Shown here: positions 8,761 through 17,216 of the stretch, piece after piece
Layout of the letters: each line of letters starts with the position of its first letter
How positions within the stretch are numbered: the first letter of the stretch is position 1
Source: Sinomonas humi
Lineage (GTDB): Bacteria > Actinomycetota > Actinomycetes > Actinomycetales > Micrococcaceae
Reading direction: 5' to 3'
DNA: 58,372 nt
Assembly: GCF_000802235.1 (NCBI RefSeq)
Contig: NZ_JTDL01000044.1
Span: 1 to 58,372 of the forward strand
Translations under genes and position numbers: made by a program
The notes under the pieces: model-generated
Databases searched by the model: none
What the model saw: the letters and a program-made list of their open reading frames with translations, nothing else
What the model was told of the DNA's origin: nothing

Positions 8761-9387
8761 TCACAGCGGCAGGTCCACCTCGGGGATGGCCTCGAGCGGC
8801 GGGAGCGGCCGGGGCTCACGGTGGGTTCGGATCGCGTCCTCCACGAGGGCGACGTAGCGGAGCCACGCCATGGAGCCGGGGGCCACGGTGTCGCCGACGC
8901 CGATGAGCATCGCGACGAGGCGGACCATGTCCAGGAGCCGGAGTTCCTCGCGGAGAGTGCCCTGTTCCTGGCCGCGATTCAGCAGCACGCCCATCGACTC
9001 GATGAGCTTGCCCGCGAGTCCCACGAGAAGCTGGCGGCGCCCGGCCACAGCGGAGAGCAGGTGGTGCTCGTCGTTGGCGACCTGCATGACCGCGCTGAGG
9101 ACCTCTACGAGGCCGGCGGCCGCGTCCGGGTTGTCGAGGGCATCCTCGGCCACGGGTTCGACCTTGACCTTGATCTGCCGTTCAATCGCCGCCAGGACAA
9201 GTTCCTCCTTGTCCGCGAAGTTGCGGAACAGCGTCGCGGGGCCGACTCCGGCCCTATCCGCGACCGACTTGAGGGAGACGTTCGGGCCGTCCTCACGGAA
9301 GCATTCGAGGGCTGCCGTGATGATCTTCTCGATGTTGCGAGCCGCGTCCGCCCGCATCGGCTTCCGCCAGGCTCCTTCGTACTGCAT
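8761..9387 (-). CDS. TetR-family transcriptional regulator
   Basis: 208 residues. N-terminal helix-turn-helix with NVSLKSVADRAGVGPATLFRNFADKEEL; the C-terminal ligand domain has no recognisable specificity. The ATG at 9387 was chosen (GGAGG directly upstream, tight spacing); ATG 9357 (MRADAARN) is a good alternative. The frame extends further upstream to 9507, but that part crosses the intergenic palindrome and looks non-coding. The target is unknown: it converges with azlCD and diverges from the thiamine-binding-type gene. Confidence 0.85.
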   Translation of the reverse strand: MQYEGAWRKPMRADAARNIEKIITAALECFREDGPNVSLKSVADRAGVGPATLFRNFADKEELVLAAIERQIKVKVEPVAEDALDNPDAAAGLVEVLSAVMQVANDEHHLLSAVAGRRQLLVGLAGKLIESMGVLLNRGQEQGTLREELRLLDMVRLVAMLIGVGDTVAPGSMAWLRYVALVEDAIRTHREPRPLPPLEAIPEVDLPL

Positions 9388-9394
9388 TCCTCCA

Positions 9395-9406
9395 CGGTAG
9401 CTACCG
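9395..9406. promoter_or_regulatory. candidate TetR operator palindrome
   Basis: Perfect 12-bp palindrome CGGTAGCTACCG just upstream of the TetR start and within the divergent region shared with the gene at 9522. Position and symmetry fit autoregulation; not proven. Confidence 0.4.
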
Positions 9407-9521
9407 AGAGTGCGCCGTGGTCTATGTGAAGCTGAACTCTCAGAGAAATCTCGCGTTTTGCGTACGAAAAGGGCGGCGGCCAGCCCCTGGAACTGTCCTA
9501 TGGGCATGGAAGACTGGCCCC

Positions 9522-9872
9522 ATGATTGTCGCTTTCTCTGTCTCCCCCTCCGGCGAGCGGCCCGAAGAAGCGGGCCAGACGCCGTCGAACGTTCCGGCCG
9601 ATTCAGTCCATGAAGCGGTAGCCGCCGCCGTGAAAGTGGTGCGGGAGTCGGGGCTGCCGAATCGGACGAGTTCCATGTTCACCGAGATCGAAGGTGATTG
9701 GGACGAGGTCATGGACGTCGTGAAACGAGCCACGGAGGCCGTGGGCCGGTATGGGACGCGCGTCTCGCTCGTGCTCAAGGCGGACATCCGCCCGGGCCAC
9801 ACGGGCGAGATCGAGGGGAAGGTCGAGCGGCTCGAACGAGCAATCAACAGTGCGGGGGACCCACGGAAGTAG
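9522..9872 (+). CDS. MTH1187/DUF77-type thiamine-binding protein
   Basis: 116 residues. MIVAFSVSPSG near the start, VHEAVAAAVKVVRESGLPNRTSSMFTEIEGDWDEVM and a C-terminal RVSLVLKADIRPG match the small ferredoxin-like-fold family (MTH1187/YkoF-like) that binds thiamine or related ligands. The ATG at 9522 was chosen because upstream in-frame sequence (from 9417) is unlike the family. It is divergent from the TetR gene and may be its target. Confidence 0.82.
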   Translation: MIVAFSVSPSGERPEEAGQTPSNVPADSVHEAVAAAVKVVRESGLPNRTSSMFTEIEGDWDEVMDVVKRATEAVGRYGTRVSLVLKADIRPGHTGEIEGKVERLERAINSAGDPRK

Positions 9873-9927
9873 ATGAAAGCTGCTTCCGGCCTCGGGAAGG
9901 TCGGTGGACGCGAGTAAGGGTGTCCCA

Positions 9928-12900
9928 TCAGGTCTCATCCAGCCCGAGAGCGGGTTCGAGGATTTCCAGGGTCCGGTTCGGCTGCCATCTCGCGTATCGT
10001 CGTGGCCCGCCGGCGGTCATGACGGTCACCCATACGGCCAAGCCTTGTTCCAGAGCTTCAGGGGAGGGCTCCTTGTCAGGGCCGGGAAGCAAGAGCCCGG
10101 TTTCCCTAAGGAGGTCGCCAACCCGCGGGGCGGGTATGCCGAGTTCTGAGCTGAGTTCTTGCTGTCCCCAATATTCCGCTCGGCTGACGGGGTGTCCGTT
10201 GTCATCAAAGATGGGCGGTCTTGGCCTTTCCGAAGGCCCGCCTTCTGCTCTCGGGATCGGTTCCGGTTGGGTTTCCAGATCAGGTCGCATCCGGGCCACG
10301 GTCAGACCATCGGGCTGCTTTGCTTCCCTTAGCCTGGGTGTGGGGGCGAACAAATCGCCGACCCGTAGGTGGGGAGGATGATGGTCCAACTGCAGTGAGA
10401 TCGCTTTGAAATACGGGAGCTTGGCCCATTCCCCGCGGTTGCCGATGACGTAGAGCCGGTGCTTTGCCCGGCTGACGGCAACGTTGAAAAGGTTCGGAGT
10501 GTCCACTGCCCAGTTCCTGGCTCGGGACGTCTTGCCTCCGAGGACGAGGATTACGATGTCTGCTTCCTTGCCCTGAGCTCGGTGGACAGTTCCCGACTGC
10601 GTCTTCGATTCGCGAAGGTACCGTTTCGCCCGGCGCTCGAGTTCGAAGGCTGTCTGCCGGAACGGGGAGATGGCGAGCACCTTGGACATATCGTGCCCGG
10701 CCTCCATAAGGCTCCTAAGGAGTTCATCGAAGCGGATCAGCTCCTGAGCAGAAGCATGCCCATTCCATTCGATCGTGGTCACATCGAGCCATGACGATTT
10801 CGGAGCTTCTTGACGATGCTCCTCTTCGGGGAATCTCCGGAGCATGGTCTTTCCACCGTGAATCATGAGGCCGTCGTAGACCTCGTAGTTGACAGTGTCG
10901 AACATGGGGTTATCGCATCGGCGGTGGACGCGCAGCGGGGCACCGACCCAGATTTTGTCCCGCCCAGCTGGTTGAATGTTCGTGCCGTACTTTGCTGTCC
11001 GATCGGCGAGAACCTGGGCCGGGTTGGTCCCGGGGAGCCAGTGCGAGTCGGTGCCCGTGATCTCAAGGAGCCGGTTCTGGTATTCGCTGGGGAGAGTCAC
11101 CACTGGCGTGAGCTGGAGCGGATCGCCCACCAGCAGGGCGCGTCGTGTCCGCCAGATGCCGCAAGCGGCTGCTTGCGGGGGAGCTTGCCCGGCCTCATCT
11201 ATAAAGAGCCATCCGAGCTGTTCGTCTTTGAGGGACGCAAAGAGCCTCGGCATGGAGGCGAACGTGGTGGTGATGGTCGGCACTACCATGAACAGCGCTT
11301 CCCAGGCCTCCCTCACTGCCCTTGAAGGGGTATCAGGTGCGATTGACTTCTTCAGCACATTGCACGCAGCCGAAAGGTTCTGACGCATCTTCTCGTTCTG
11401 GTCGAACACGAATGCTCGGTGCAGTTGGAGGGCTTCGAGAAAGAGCCGGGACCGCGACTCGTTGAACTCCTTGTCGAGCCACGGTGCAGCCTTCTCGCGC
11501 TCGATGCTGCCGACTTCGAACCAGTCCGCGGGGGGCCCCTCATGGGTATAGCGGGAGAGGGCGCTCTCCATCATCGCGACCTGTCGTTTCCGGTCCTGCA
11601 GACGGCCGAAGGTCTCGTCCCGACGCTCCCGAAGCGAAGAGGCAACCCTTCGTGACTGATCGATTGTCGCTTTTAGGATCGCGGCCTCCGCGCCCGCACG
11701 GTCCACGCGCTCGGCGAGGTTGACTTGCCGTCGTCTCCACCCGGTCATAACTCGTCCAAATGAGAAGATCTGTTCTAGAACTCCGGGCCGTGCGGCGAGA
11801 TGGGCGGCAAGGTCGGAACGATCCGCAGCCTCCGACCCAGCGAGTTCTGCAAGACTCTCCTCCTGCCGGGAGACGAGTCTCTCTTGCTCCTTCAGTTGCG
11901 TGCAGTCGACCTCAAGCGCGCGTTCGAGGTGTTGTGTCTCCTGGCGGCGGCGGGGCAGGTGGAGGAACGCGTCGTGGAGCCGCTGTCGTACGGTCCGAAG
12001 GCGATCCACCTCGGATTTTGCCTTCAGGAAAGACTTCCTGGCTTCCGGCCAGGAGAGCGCATTGGCGGGCGGATGGTTCAGCTGTTGGAAGAGTCCGGGG
12101 ACGGCATCGGCAGCGTCAGGCCACCTCTTGTCGCCGAAGAGTGCTGTGTTGATAAAGGCTCCGACGTTGGAGGAGTTCCCAAGTTTGGCGGAAACCAACG
12201 CCCACGCTTGCTTCGGGGAGTCGTCGTCGCGATTGCTGTTCTTCTCATTCAACAGTCGGGTGGCGATCTCTGGGAAGTATCTGGCCGTAGCGCAGAACGT
12301 GGGGCCGATGACGTCTTTGGAGAGTGCAGGGATTTCGAGGCTGATGTTCTCAACCGCTCCGTTGTTGGACGAGGCTATGACCATCTCGAACCCACGCAGG
12401 CTTTCGTGCAGCCTGTGAACCTTACTCCGGATTCCGGACCTAGTCCCGATTTCGCTAGTCTCAACAAATGCGCTTCCAGCGTGAGCGAACGAGGCCAGAG
12501 CCGTGGCGCGCTTGGTCACCAAGGCCGCGATCATGTCTCTGAGCATGGTCGTCTTGCCGGTGCCGGGTGGTCCGTTGACGGCGAAAAGCCCCTCAGCGCC
12601 TTCCAGATCGGCCAGCGCGCGGTTGACCGCGAATTGCTGCGAAAGCGCTAAGGGATGTCCGATGTCGCTCGGCCACCGGCCGTCGGGCAGCATGTTCGGC
12701 GCGACCGAATCATAGACGGCGGCGAGGTCCTCGCGGAGGTCTATTCTCTGCCCCGTTGGGTTGAGGCCCAAATACTGACGCATGGCCCCACCTCGCCGGT
12801 GGGTCTTGGAGATCGATAAGAGGTCGGCGAAGAAGAAGCTGTTGAGGAACTTCGGCTCAGGATCCTCACCGTCTCGCCTCGGTCGGATCTCCCGGCTCTC

Positions 12901-13554
12901 CACCCTTACGGCGGTAAGTTCCTCGCCTCGGTATTTCAGAAGTCCCTCAGCCCCGGTTTCATTCAGTCCGAGATCAAGAATCGCTCGGAGATCGGCGTGG
13001 GACAGGGGCCGGGTATGGAACCCAGACGCCGACTCGTCCCCCGCCCGGATGCCGCGGGCCACGACAAGGTCGCCGAGCTGCCGCGCCCATCTGGTCTCAT
13101 CAGCTGTGAAGTCCGCCAGAACATCGTCCAGCAGGTTCCGCTGCCGGAAGCGACCGACAGCCCAGACACACTGCGACAGGGTCACATCGTCGACGCCGAG
13201 CACCCCGTCTTCCCCCACACTGACCATCGCGACCGCGCTCTGACCAGCAGGCGGACCGGCAAAGTCCTCGGCCGCTTTCGGACCGAGGACGGCCCAAGCC
13301 GACTGCAGGTCGTACACGCCCAGAAACACGGTGTGCCGCCACACATACCCTGGGCGGCTCCGCGGCCAACGAGCATCCTCCCATGGGAGTGGAGCCTGGT
13401 TCGCATAGTCCGCTACGTACGGAATCGCTCCGCGTGACCTAGACGGCATCGGCACACCCTGGGGTGAGAAGGCCTCAACTGCGAGCCAGAAGTTGAACGG
13501 CGCACCTTGGGCCCCCGCCGGACCTCCTTCGGCACCGCCCCATGCCCCACCCAT
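9928..13554 (-). CDS. large lone SF1 (DNA2/NAM7-like) helicase/ATPase with internal coiled coil
   Basis: 1208 residues. An N-terminal region of unknown fold (1-310) contains NFWLAVEAFSPQ. Walker A GPPGTGKTT is at 328-336. A long Arg/Glu/Gln-rich, probably coiled-coil insertion spans about 500-665. Motif II FIDEAGQAPPQ is at 784-794, motif III GDPLQLTPVV at 810-819, motif V TVHRAQGKEAD at 989-999 and motif VI VAVSRAKHRLYV at 1025-1036. A separate C-terminal domain (about 1115-1208) has a helix-turn-helix-like SSELGIPAPRVGDLLRETG. All SF1 motifs are intact. The ATG has AAAGGGGG upstream. No operon partner is visible. Base composition looks less GC-rich than the neighbours. It may act in nucleic-acid processing or phage defence; this is inference. 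Confidence 0.85.
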   Translation of the reverse strand: MGGAWGGAEGGPAGAQGAPFNFWLAVEAFSPQGVPMPSRSRGAIPYVADYANQAPLPWEDARWPRSRPGYVWRHTVFLGVYDLQSAWAVLGPKAAEDFAGPPAGQSAVAMVSVGEDGVLGVDDVTLSQCVWAVGRFRQRNLLDDVLADFTADETRWARQLGDLVVARGIRAGDESASGFHTRPLSHADLRAILDLGLNETGAEGLLKYRGEELTAVRVESREIRPRRDGEDPEPKFLNSFFFADLLSISKTHRRGGAMRQYLGLNPTGQRIDLREDLAAVYDSVAPNMLPDGRWPSDIGHPLALSQQFAVNRALADLEGAEGLFAVNGPPGTGKTTMLRDMIAALVTKRATALASFAHAGSAFVETSEIGTRSGIRSKVHRLHESLRGFEMVIASSNNGAVENISLEIPALSKDVIGPTFCATARYFPEIATRLLNEKNSNRDDDSPKQAWALVSAKLGNSSNVGAFINTALFGDKRWPDAADAVPGLFQQLNHPPANALSWPEARKSFLKAKSEVDRLRTVRQRLHDAFLHLPRRRQETQHLERALEVDCTQLKEQERLVSRQEESLAELAGSEAADRSDLAAHLAARPGVLEQIFSFGRVMTGWRRRQVNLAERVDRAGAEAAILKATIDQSRRVASSLRERRDETFGRLQDRKRQVAMMESALSRYTHEGPPADWFEVGSIEREKAAPWLDKEFNESRSRLFLEALQLHRAFVFDQNEKMRQNLSAACNVLKKSIAPDTPSRAVREAWEALFMVVPTITTTFASMPRLFASLKDEQLGWLFIDEAGQAPPQAAACGIWRTRRALLVGDPLQLTPVVTLPSEYQNRLLEITGTDSHWLPGTNPAQVLADRTAKYGTNIQPAGRDKIWVGAPLRVHRRCDNPMFDTVNYEVYDGLMIHGGKTMLRRFPEEEHRQEAPKSSWLDVTTIEWNGHASAQELIRFDELLRSLMEAGHDMSKVLAISPFRQTAFELERRAKRYLRESKTQSGTVHRAQGKEADIVILVLGGKTSRARNWAVDTPNLFNVAVSRAKHRLYVIGNRGEWAKLPYFKAISLQLDHHPPHLRVGDLFAPTPRLREAKQPDGLTVARMRPDLETQPEPIPRAEGGPSERPRPPIFDDNGHPVSRAEYWGQQELSSELGIPAPRVGDLLRETGLLLPGPDKEPSPEALEQGLAVWVTVMTAGGPRRYARWQPNRTLEILEPALGLDET

Positions 13555-13814
13555 AGCTACGCCCCCTTTTCGCTTGCTGCCAAGTCCACGACGGGCGCAG
13601 CTGTCCAGTTACTGTAATCGGGCAGAATCACTGACGGCTCATCACAAGGCCCTGGCTGCCTCCATCAAGTTCAGGCAAGTAGCTGATTGGGGCGATCGAG
13701 GGCGTATGGCGCTGCTGGACAGAGGTGGATTCAGCAGGTTACGAATGTCACTCTGCTTCCGTACGCAACCCTTGAGCGTTGCGCCGCCTCCGGGACCGGA
13801 CCAGACTGGGCGGC
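13555..13814. other. intergenic region between divergent helicase and methyltransferase genes
   Basis: 260 bases without a convincing gene. It must hold the promoters of both divergent genes. It contains some AT-richer runs (ccagttactgtaatcgggcag near 13609) but I see no clear operator or hairpin. Confidence 0.4.
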
Positions 13815-14477
13815 ATGGTCGAGCACGCACCCAAGCCCGGATGGACCGACGTCGAACACTGGCTGACCGAGACTGTCGTGAAGCCTGGGCCCGAACACGA
13901 ACGGGCGCTGCAGACCGCCGTCGAGCGCGGGATGCCCGCGATAGAGGTACAGCCCACTGCTGGGAAGCTGCTTCACCTCCTCGTCAGGATGAGCCAGGCC
14001 CGGCGGGTCCTCGAGATCGGGACCCTGGCGGGATACAGCACGATCTGGATGGCCCAAGCGCTTCCCGATGACGGTCATCTCGACACGCTTGAGTACCTAC
14101 CCGAGCACGCGGAGATCGCGCGTGCCAACGTAGCCGCAGCGGGCCTCGACAACCGCGTCGAGGTGCACGTGGGGACAGCCCTCGAGACTCTGCCGACGCT
14201 CGAGGGCCCCTACGACTTCGTGTTCATCGACGCGGACAAGCAGAACAACACGAACTATCTGCAGTGGGCCGTCCGGCTCGGGCGCCCGGGAACGGTGGTC
14301 GTCCTGGACAACGCCGTGTGGGAGGGCGCACTCCTCGATCCGGAGGTCGATGAGACGAACACGCCCGGCATTATCGCGGCGCTCGAACTGCTCGGTGAGC
14401 CGCCCTTCGATGCGACGGTCGTTCAGACCGTGGGCTCGAAGGGCTGGGACGGTTTCGCGCTCGCGGTTGTGAGGTAG
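13815..14477 (+). CDS. SAM-dependent O-methyltransferase (class I, catechol-type)
   Basis: 220 residues. The SAM-binding motif is EIGTLAGYSTIWMA; the metal-binding region is DFVFIDADKQNNTNY, then VVLDNAVWEG, as in the cation-dependent O-methyltransferase 3 family. The substrate is not predictable. Start MVEHAPKPGW at 13815 was chosen over an in-frame ATG at 13779 because the family begins near here. The acetyltransferase gene follows by six bases, so they are likely co-transcribed. Confidence 0.88.
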   Translation: MVEHAPKPGWTDVEHWLTETVVKPGPEHERALQTAVERGMPAIEVQPTAGKLLHLLVRMSQARRVLEIGTLAGYSTIWMAQALPDDGHLDTLEYLPEHAEIARANVAAAGLDNRVEVHVGTALETLPTLEGPYDFVFIDADKQNNTNYLQWAVRLGRPGTVVVLDNAVWEGALLDPEVDETNTPGIIAALELLGEPPFDATVVQTVGSKGWDGFALAVVR

Positions 14478-14483
14478 CGGCGC

Positions 14484-14972
14484 ATGGAATTCGAGATCAC
14501 GTACGCCGGGCCCGACGACGCCGAGGAGCTCCTCGCCGTCAAGGACCAGGGCTGGCGAGAAGCGTACGGACATCTGTTCTCGCCCGAGTTTCTCGCGCGG
14601 CTCGGCGACAATCCGAACCGCACGGAGCGGTGGCGGCAGCTTCTGGCGGGCGACGGCGGGGAGCGCTTCGCGGTCGGCCGCTCGGCCGGGCGTATGGTCG
14701 GGATGGCGGGTGCGGGCCCCGCCCGTTCCGACGCCCCTGCTCCCCAAGAGCTCTACACGATCTACATCCTCGCGGAGGCGTACGGGAGCGGACTTTCGCA
14801 GGCCCTGGCTGATCGGGTGCTCGGCGACAGCCCTGCCTTCCTCTGGGTCCTGGAAGAGAACCCGAGGGCCATCGCCTTCTACAGAAAGCTGGGCTTCGAG
14901 CCGGACGGTGCCCGCGAGTTCTTCGTAGCCGATGACCAGCGTGTGCCCGAGATCAGGATGGTGCGGACGTGA
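14484..14972 (+). CDS. GNAT-family N-acetyltransferase
   Basis: 162 residues. It begins MEFEITYAGPDDAEELLAVK, and the middle holds ELYTIYILAEAYGSGLSQALADRV, which is the acetyl-CoA-binding core with a degenerate R/Q-x-x-G-x-G/A motif. FLWVLEENPRAIAFYRKLGFEPDG is the typical C-terminal GNAT strand and helix. Cytoplasmic; acceptor unknown. It is directly downstream of the O-methyltransferase gene. Confidence 0.88.
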   Translation: MEFEITYAGPDDAEELLAVKDQGWREAYGHLFSPEFLARLGDNPNRTERWRQLLAGDGGERFAVGRSAGRMVGMAGAGPARSDAPAPQELYTIYILAEAYGSGLSQALADRVLGDSPAFLWVLEENPRAIAFYRKLGFEPDGAREFFVADDQRVPEIRMVRT

Positions 14973-15025
14973 ACCTCCGGATCGCTTGACCCCGCGGCCC
15001 CTGACCCGCGTCCGCTCGGGGCGGA

Positions 15026-16267
15026 TCAGCCCACATGGATGCCGTTCCCCGCGAGGAACTCCCGAGAACGGCCGATCTGGCGGTCGGTGGAGAAGGCCTT
15101 CCACTGCTCGCTGAGATTCTCGGAGTGGACGATGTCGCGGAATCGGGAGAAGGCGCCTTTGCCCTCGATCGCCCGCTCCAGCCGCTCCCGAAGGGCCTTA
15201 TCGCGCTGCCGCTGGGCAAAGGCCGTCATGTCCTGCCACCCGTCGGGAGAACCGGTGCACTCGAGCCGGAGCCAGCGGTCGGGGTCCTCCTCGACGTCGA
15301 TGGCGGCGTCCTCCCCGACGATCATCGGGTCCGTGGAGCTGTCGACGTATACCTGCCCGGTCTGGAGGTCGAGGTAGCCTCCCTCCGAGAGGGCTGGGTC
15401 ACCTTCAAGGACGGTGCCGAGCATGTCCAGATCCACTGGCACCACCTTGGCTGTCAGCGGCACGGAGCGCAGGCTGGCCAGGAGGTCATCAGCGAGCACG
15501 CGATCTCCAGCGCCGCTGCGCCACGTCAGCCGGTTCACCACGGATACTGCCACGGGCTCGGTCTCGCGACGCTTATGCTTCAAGGCCATTGGTATCCCGG
15601 CCCCAACCTGCTGCAGCGCGTCATCGATGTCGCGTCCCGTCACAGCGGCGAGGAACCGATGCGCGTCTTCCTCTGCAATGGCCTTGCGCAGCTCGGCGAG
15701 GTCGAGCGCAGGAATCTGCGCGTGCCCGGGCCAGACGTGCTGCAGCATCGGATGAGGGTGGCTCGGCCTTCGCGGCGCCGCGCTTTGGCCGTCGTCATCG
15801 GCCCAGCGGCGCCCGTACTGGTCCGGGATGCTGCCCCAGCCCCAGTACGGCAGAGGCGCATCTGGGCGGATGCCCAACACCTCAAGCGGATCAACCTTTT
15901 CCTCCCCGACCACGCATCGGTGCGTCCAGCCGTCGCCGAAATCGAACGTGAACTGGAACTCGGCCCCGGTCCCCACCGTCCGGGCAACCTTGGCAGAATC
16001 AATGTTGAGTGGCACGATGATCGGCCCCCCGATCGATCCCGCCATCTCGGCTCCCGTTTCCTCGTCGGCAATCACCCGGCCGTCGGCTAGGGAGAACATG
16101 GACAGGTGCGAGCGGTCCCACCGGGCGAAGGCATCGTTGATGGCGTTGGCGAGATCCATGAACGTGTGCGAAGGTCCCACCGCGAAGATTCGCCCCGGCC
16201 GGGGCCACAGCTCCTCGCCGCGCCCGCCGAGCAGTTCCACAGTCAGCGAGAGCCAAGTCCTTGCCAT
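15026..16267 (-). CDS. plasmid pRiA4b ORF-3 family protein
   Basis: 413 residues. The N-terminal half carries the family fold seen in pRiA4b ORF-3/IS1096 TnpR-type proteins: FMDLANAINDAFARWDRSHLSMFSL and FTFDFGDGWTHRC, then PYWGWGSIPDQYGRRW. The C-terminal half (about 210-413) is a less typical extension with WLRLECTGSPDGWQDM. Function is not established; members are found on plasmids and with mobile elements as well as on chromosomes. It is divergent from the spermidine-synthase-like gene. No transposase or terminal repeats are nearby. Confidence 0.82.
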   Translation of the reverse strand: MARTWLSLTVELLGGRGEELWPRPGRIFAVGPSHTFMDLANAINDAFARWDRSHLSMFSLADGRVIADEETGAEMAGSIGGPIIVPLNIDSAKVARTVGTGAEFQFTFDFGDGWTHRCVVGEEKVDPLEVLGIRPDAPLPYWGWGSIPDQYGRRWADDDGQSAAPRRPSHPHPMLQHVWPGHAQIPALDLAELRKAIAEEDAHRFLAAVTGRDIDDALQQVGAGIPMALKHKRRETEPVAVSVVNRLTWRSGAGDRVLADDLLASLRSVPLTAKVVPVDLDMLGTVLEGDPALSEGGYLDLQTGQVYVDSSTDPMIVGEDAAIDVEEDPDRWLRLECTGSPDGWQDMTAFAQRQRDKALRERLERAIEGKGAFSRFRDIVHSENLSEQWKAFSTDRQIGRSREFLAGNGIHVG

Positions 16268-16364
16268 GCACCAAGGATGTCATCCCGCGGACCAAGGTCG
16301 TTATCCATCTGGTGGAGGTCCCCTGGCAGGACTCGACCAGCAATGTGCGGATAGCGTGGTCGTC

Positions 16365-17216
16365 ATGGACACGCGCATGCCCGGCCCCATCCCCGGCCTC
16401 TACCCCATCGATACGGGCATGGCGGAGCTCCAGCGCGACGGCGACGCCTCGGACGGGTGGCTCCTGAAGATCAACGGCGTCCAGAGTTCCCACATAGTCC
16501 TGAGCGACCCGCTGCGCCTGGACTTCGAGTACATGCGCTGGATCATCGCCCTCGTGGAGGAGCGCTTCCCGCCCGAAACCACGGACAGGCTCCGCGCGCT
16601 CCACCAAGGCGGCGGCGGTTGCTCGATGCCGCGCTATCTCGCGACGCGCTACCCCCAGGCGCGGCAGGTCGTCGTCGAACTCGACGGGCAGCTCGCCGAG
16701 TATGTCCGCGCCTGGTTCAACCTGCCGAAGGCGCCGCTCCTGCGGCTCCGCGTCGGCGAGGCGCGCGCAGTCACCGAATCGCTCACCCCGCGGACCCGGG
16801 ATCTCATCATCCGCGACGTCTTCTCCGGGTCGCGGACCCCGCACCCCCTCACAACCGTCGAGTTCACGCGGTCTTCGGCCCTGCTCCTCGACGCCGGCGG
16901 GCTCTTCGTGGCGAACGTCGGCAGCGCCCCGGACCAGGTCACGGCCCGCGAGGAGGCCGCCTCGATCGCCGAGGTCTTCCCCTACATCGCCGTGGTCGCC
17001 GACCCCGCGATGCTCAAGGGGCGGCGGTACGGGAACATCATCGTCGCGGGAAGCGACAGCCCGCTCGAAGGCTCAGCCGCCCTCCGCCGTCGTCTCCTCG
17101 GTGGGGGCGTCCCGGCCCAGTTCTGGGACGACGCCCAAGCGCGAAGCTGGATCGGAAAGGCCGCGCCGAGGCACGACCCGCCGGGGAGCTCGGGGCCGGG
17201 GACCGCTACCCCATGA
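16365..17216 (+). CDS. spermidine-synthase-like methyltransferase-fold protein
   Basis: 283 residues. A SpeE-type Rossmann core has LHQGGGGCSMPRYLATRYP (nucleotide loop at 82-87) and VVVELDG (acidic residue near 105). The spermidine-synthase aspartate pair is not obvious, so polyamine synthesis is unlikely. Such actinobacterial proteins are usually annotated as spermidine synthase or fused-MFS-like, with function unknown. ATG 16365 (MDTRMPG) was chosen; upstream in-frame sequence belongs to the opposite-strand gene. The 3' end overlaps the convergent LysR gene by 11 bases. Confidence 0.8.
   Translation: MDTRMPGPIPGLYPIDTGMAELQRDGDASDGWLLKINGVQSSHIVLSDPLRLDFEYMRWIIALVEERFPPETTDRLRALHQGGGGCSMPRYLATRYPQARQVVVELDGQLAEYVRAWFNLPKAPLLRLRVGEARAVTESLTPRTRDLIIRDVFSGSRTPHPLTTVEFTRSSALLLDAGGLFVANVGSAPDQVTAREEAASIAEVFPYIAVVADPAMLKGRRYGNIIVAGSDSPLEGSAALRRRLLGGGVPAQFWDDAQARSWIGKAAPRHDPPGSSGPGTATP

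Noticed and set aside
15828-16364. Long N-terminal extension of the spermidine-synthase-like protein
   Set aside because: It lies antisense to the pRiA4b-type gene and has no family similarity; the ATG at 16365 gives a normal product.
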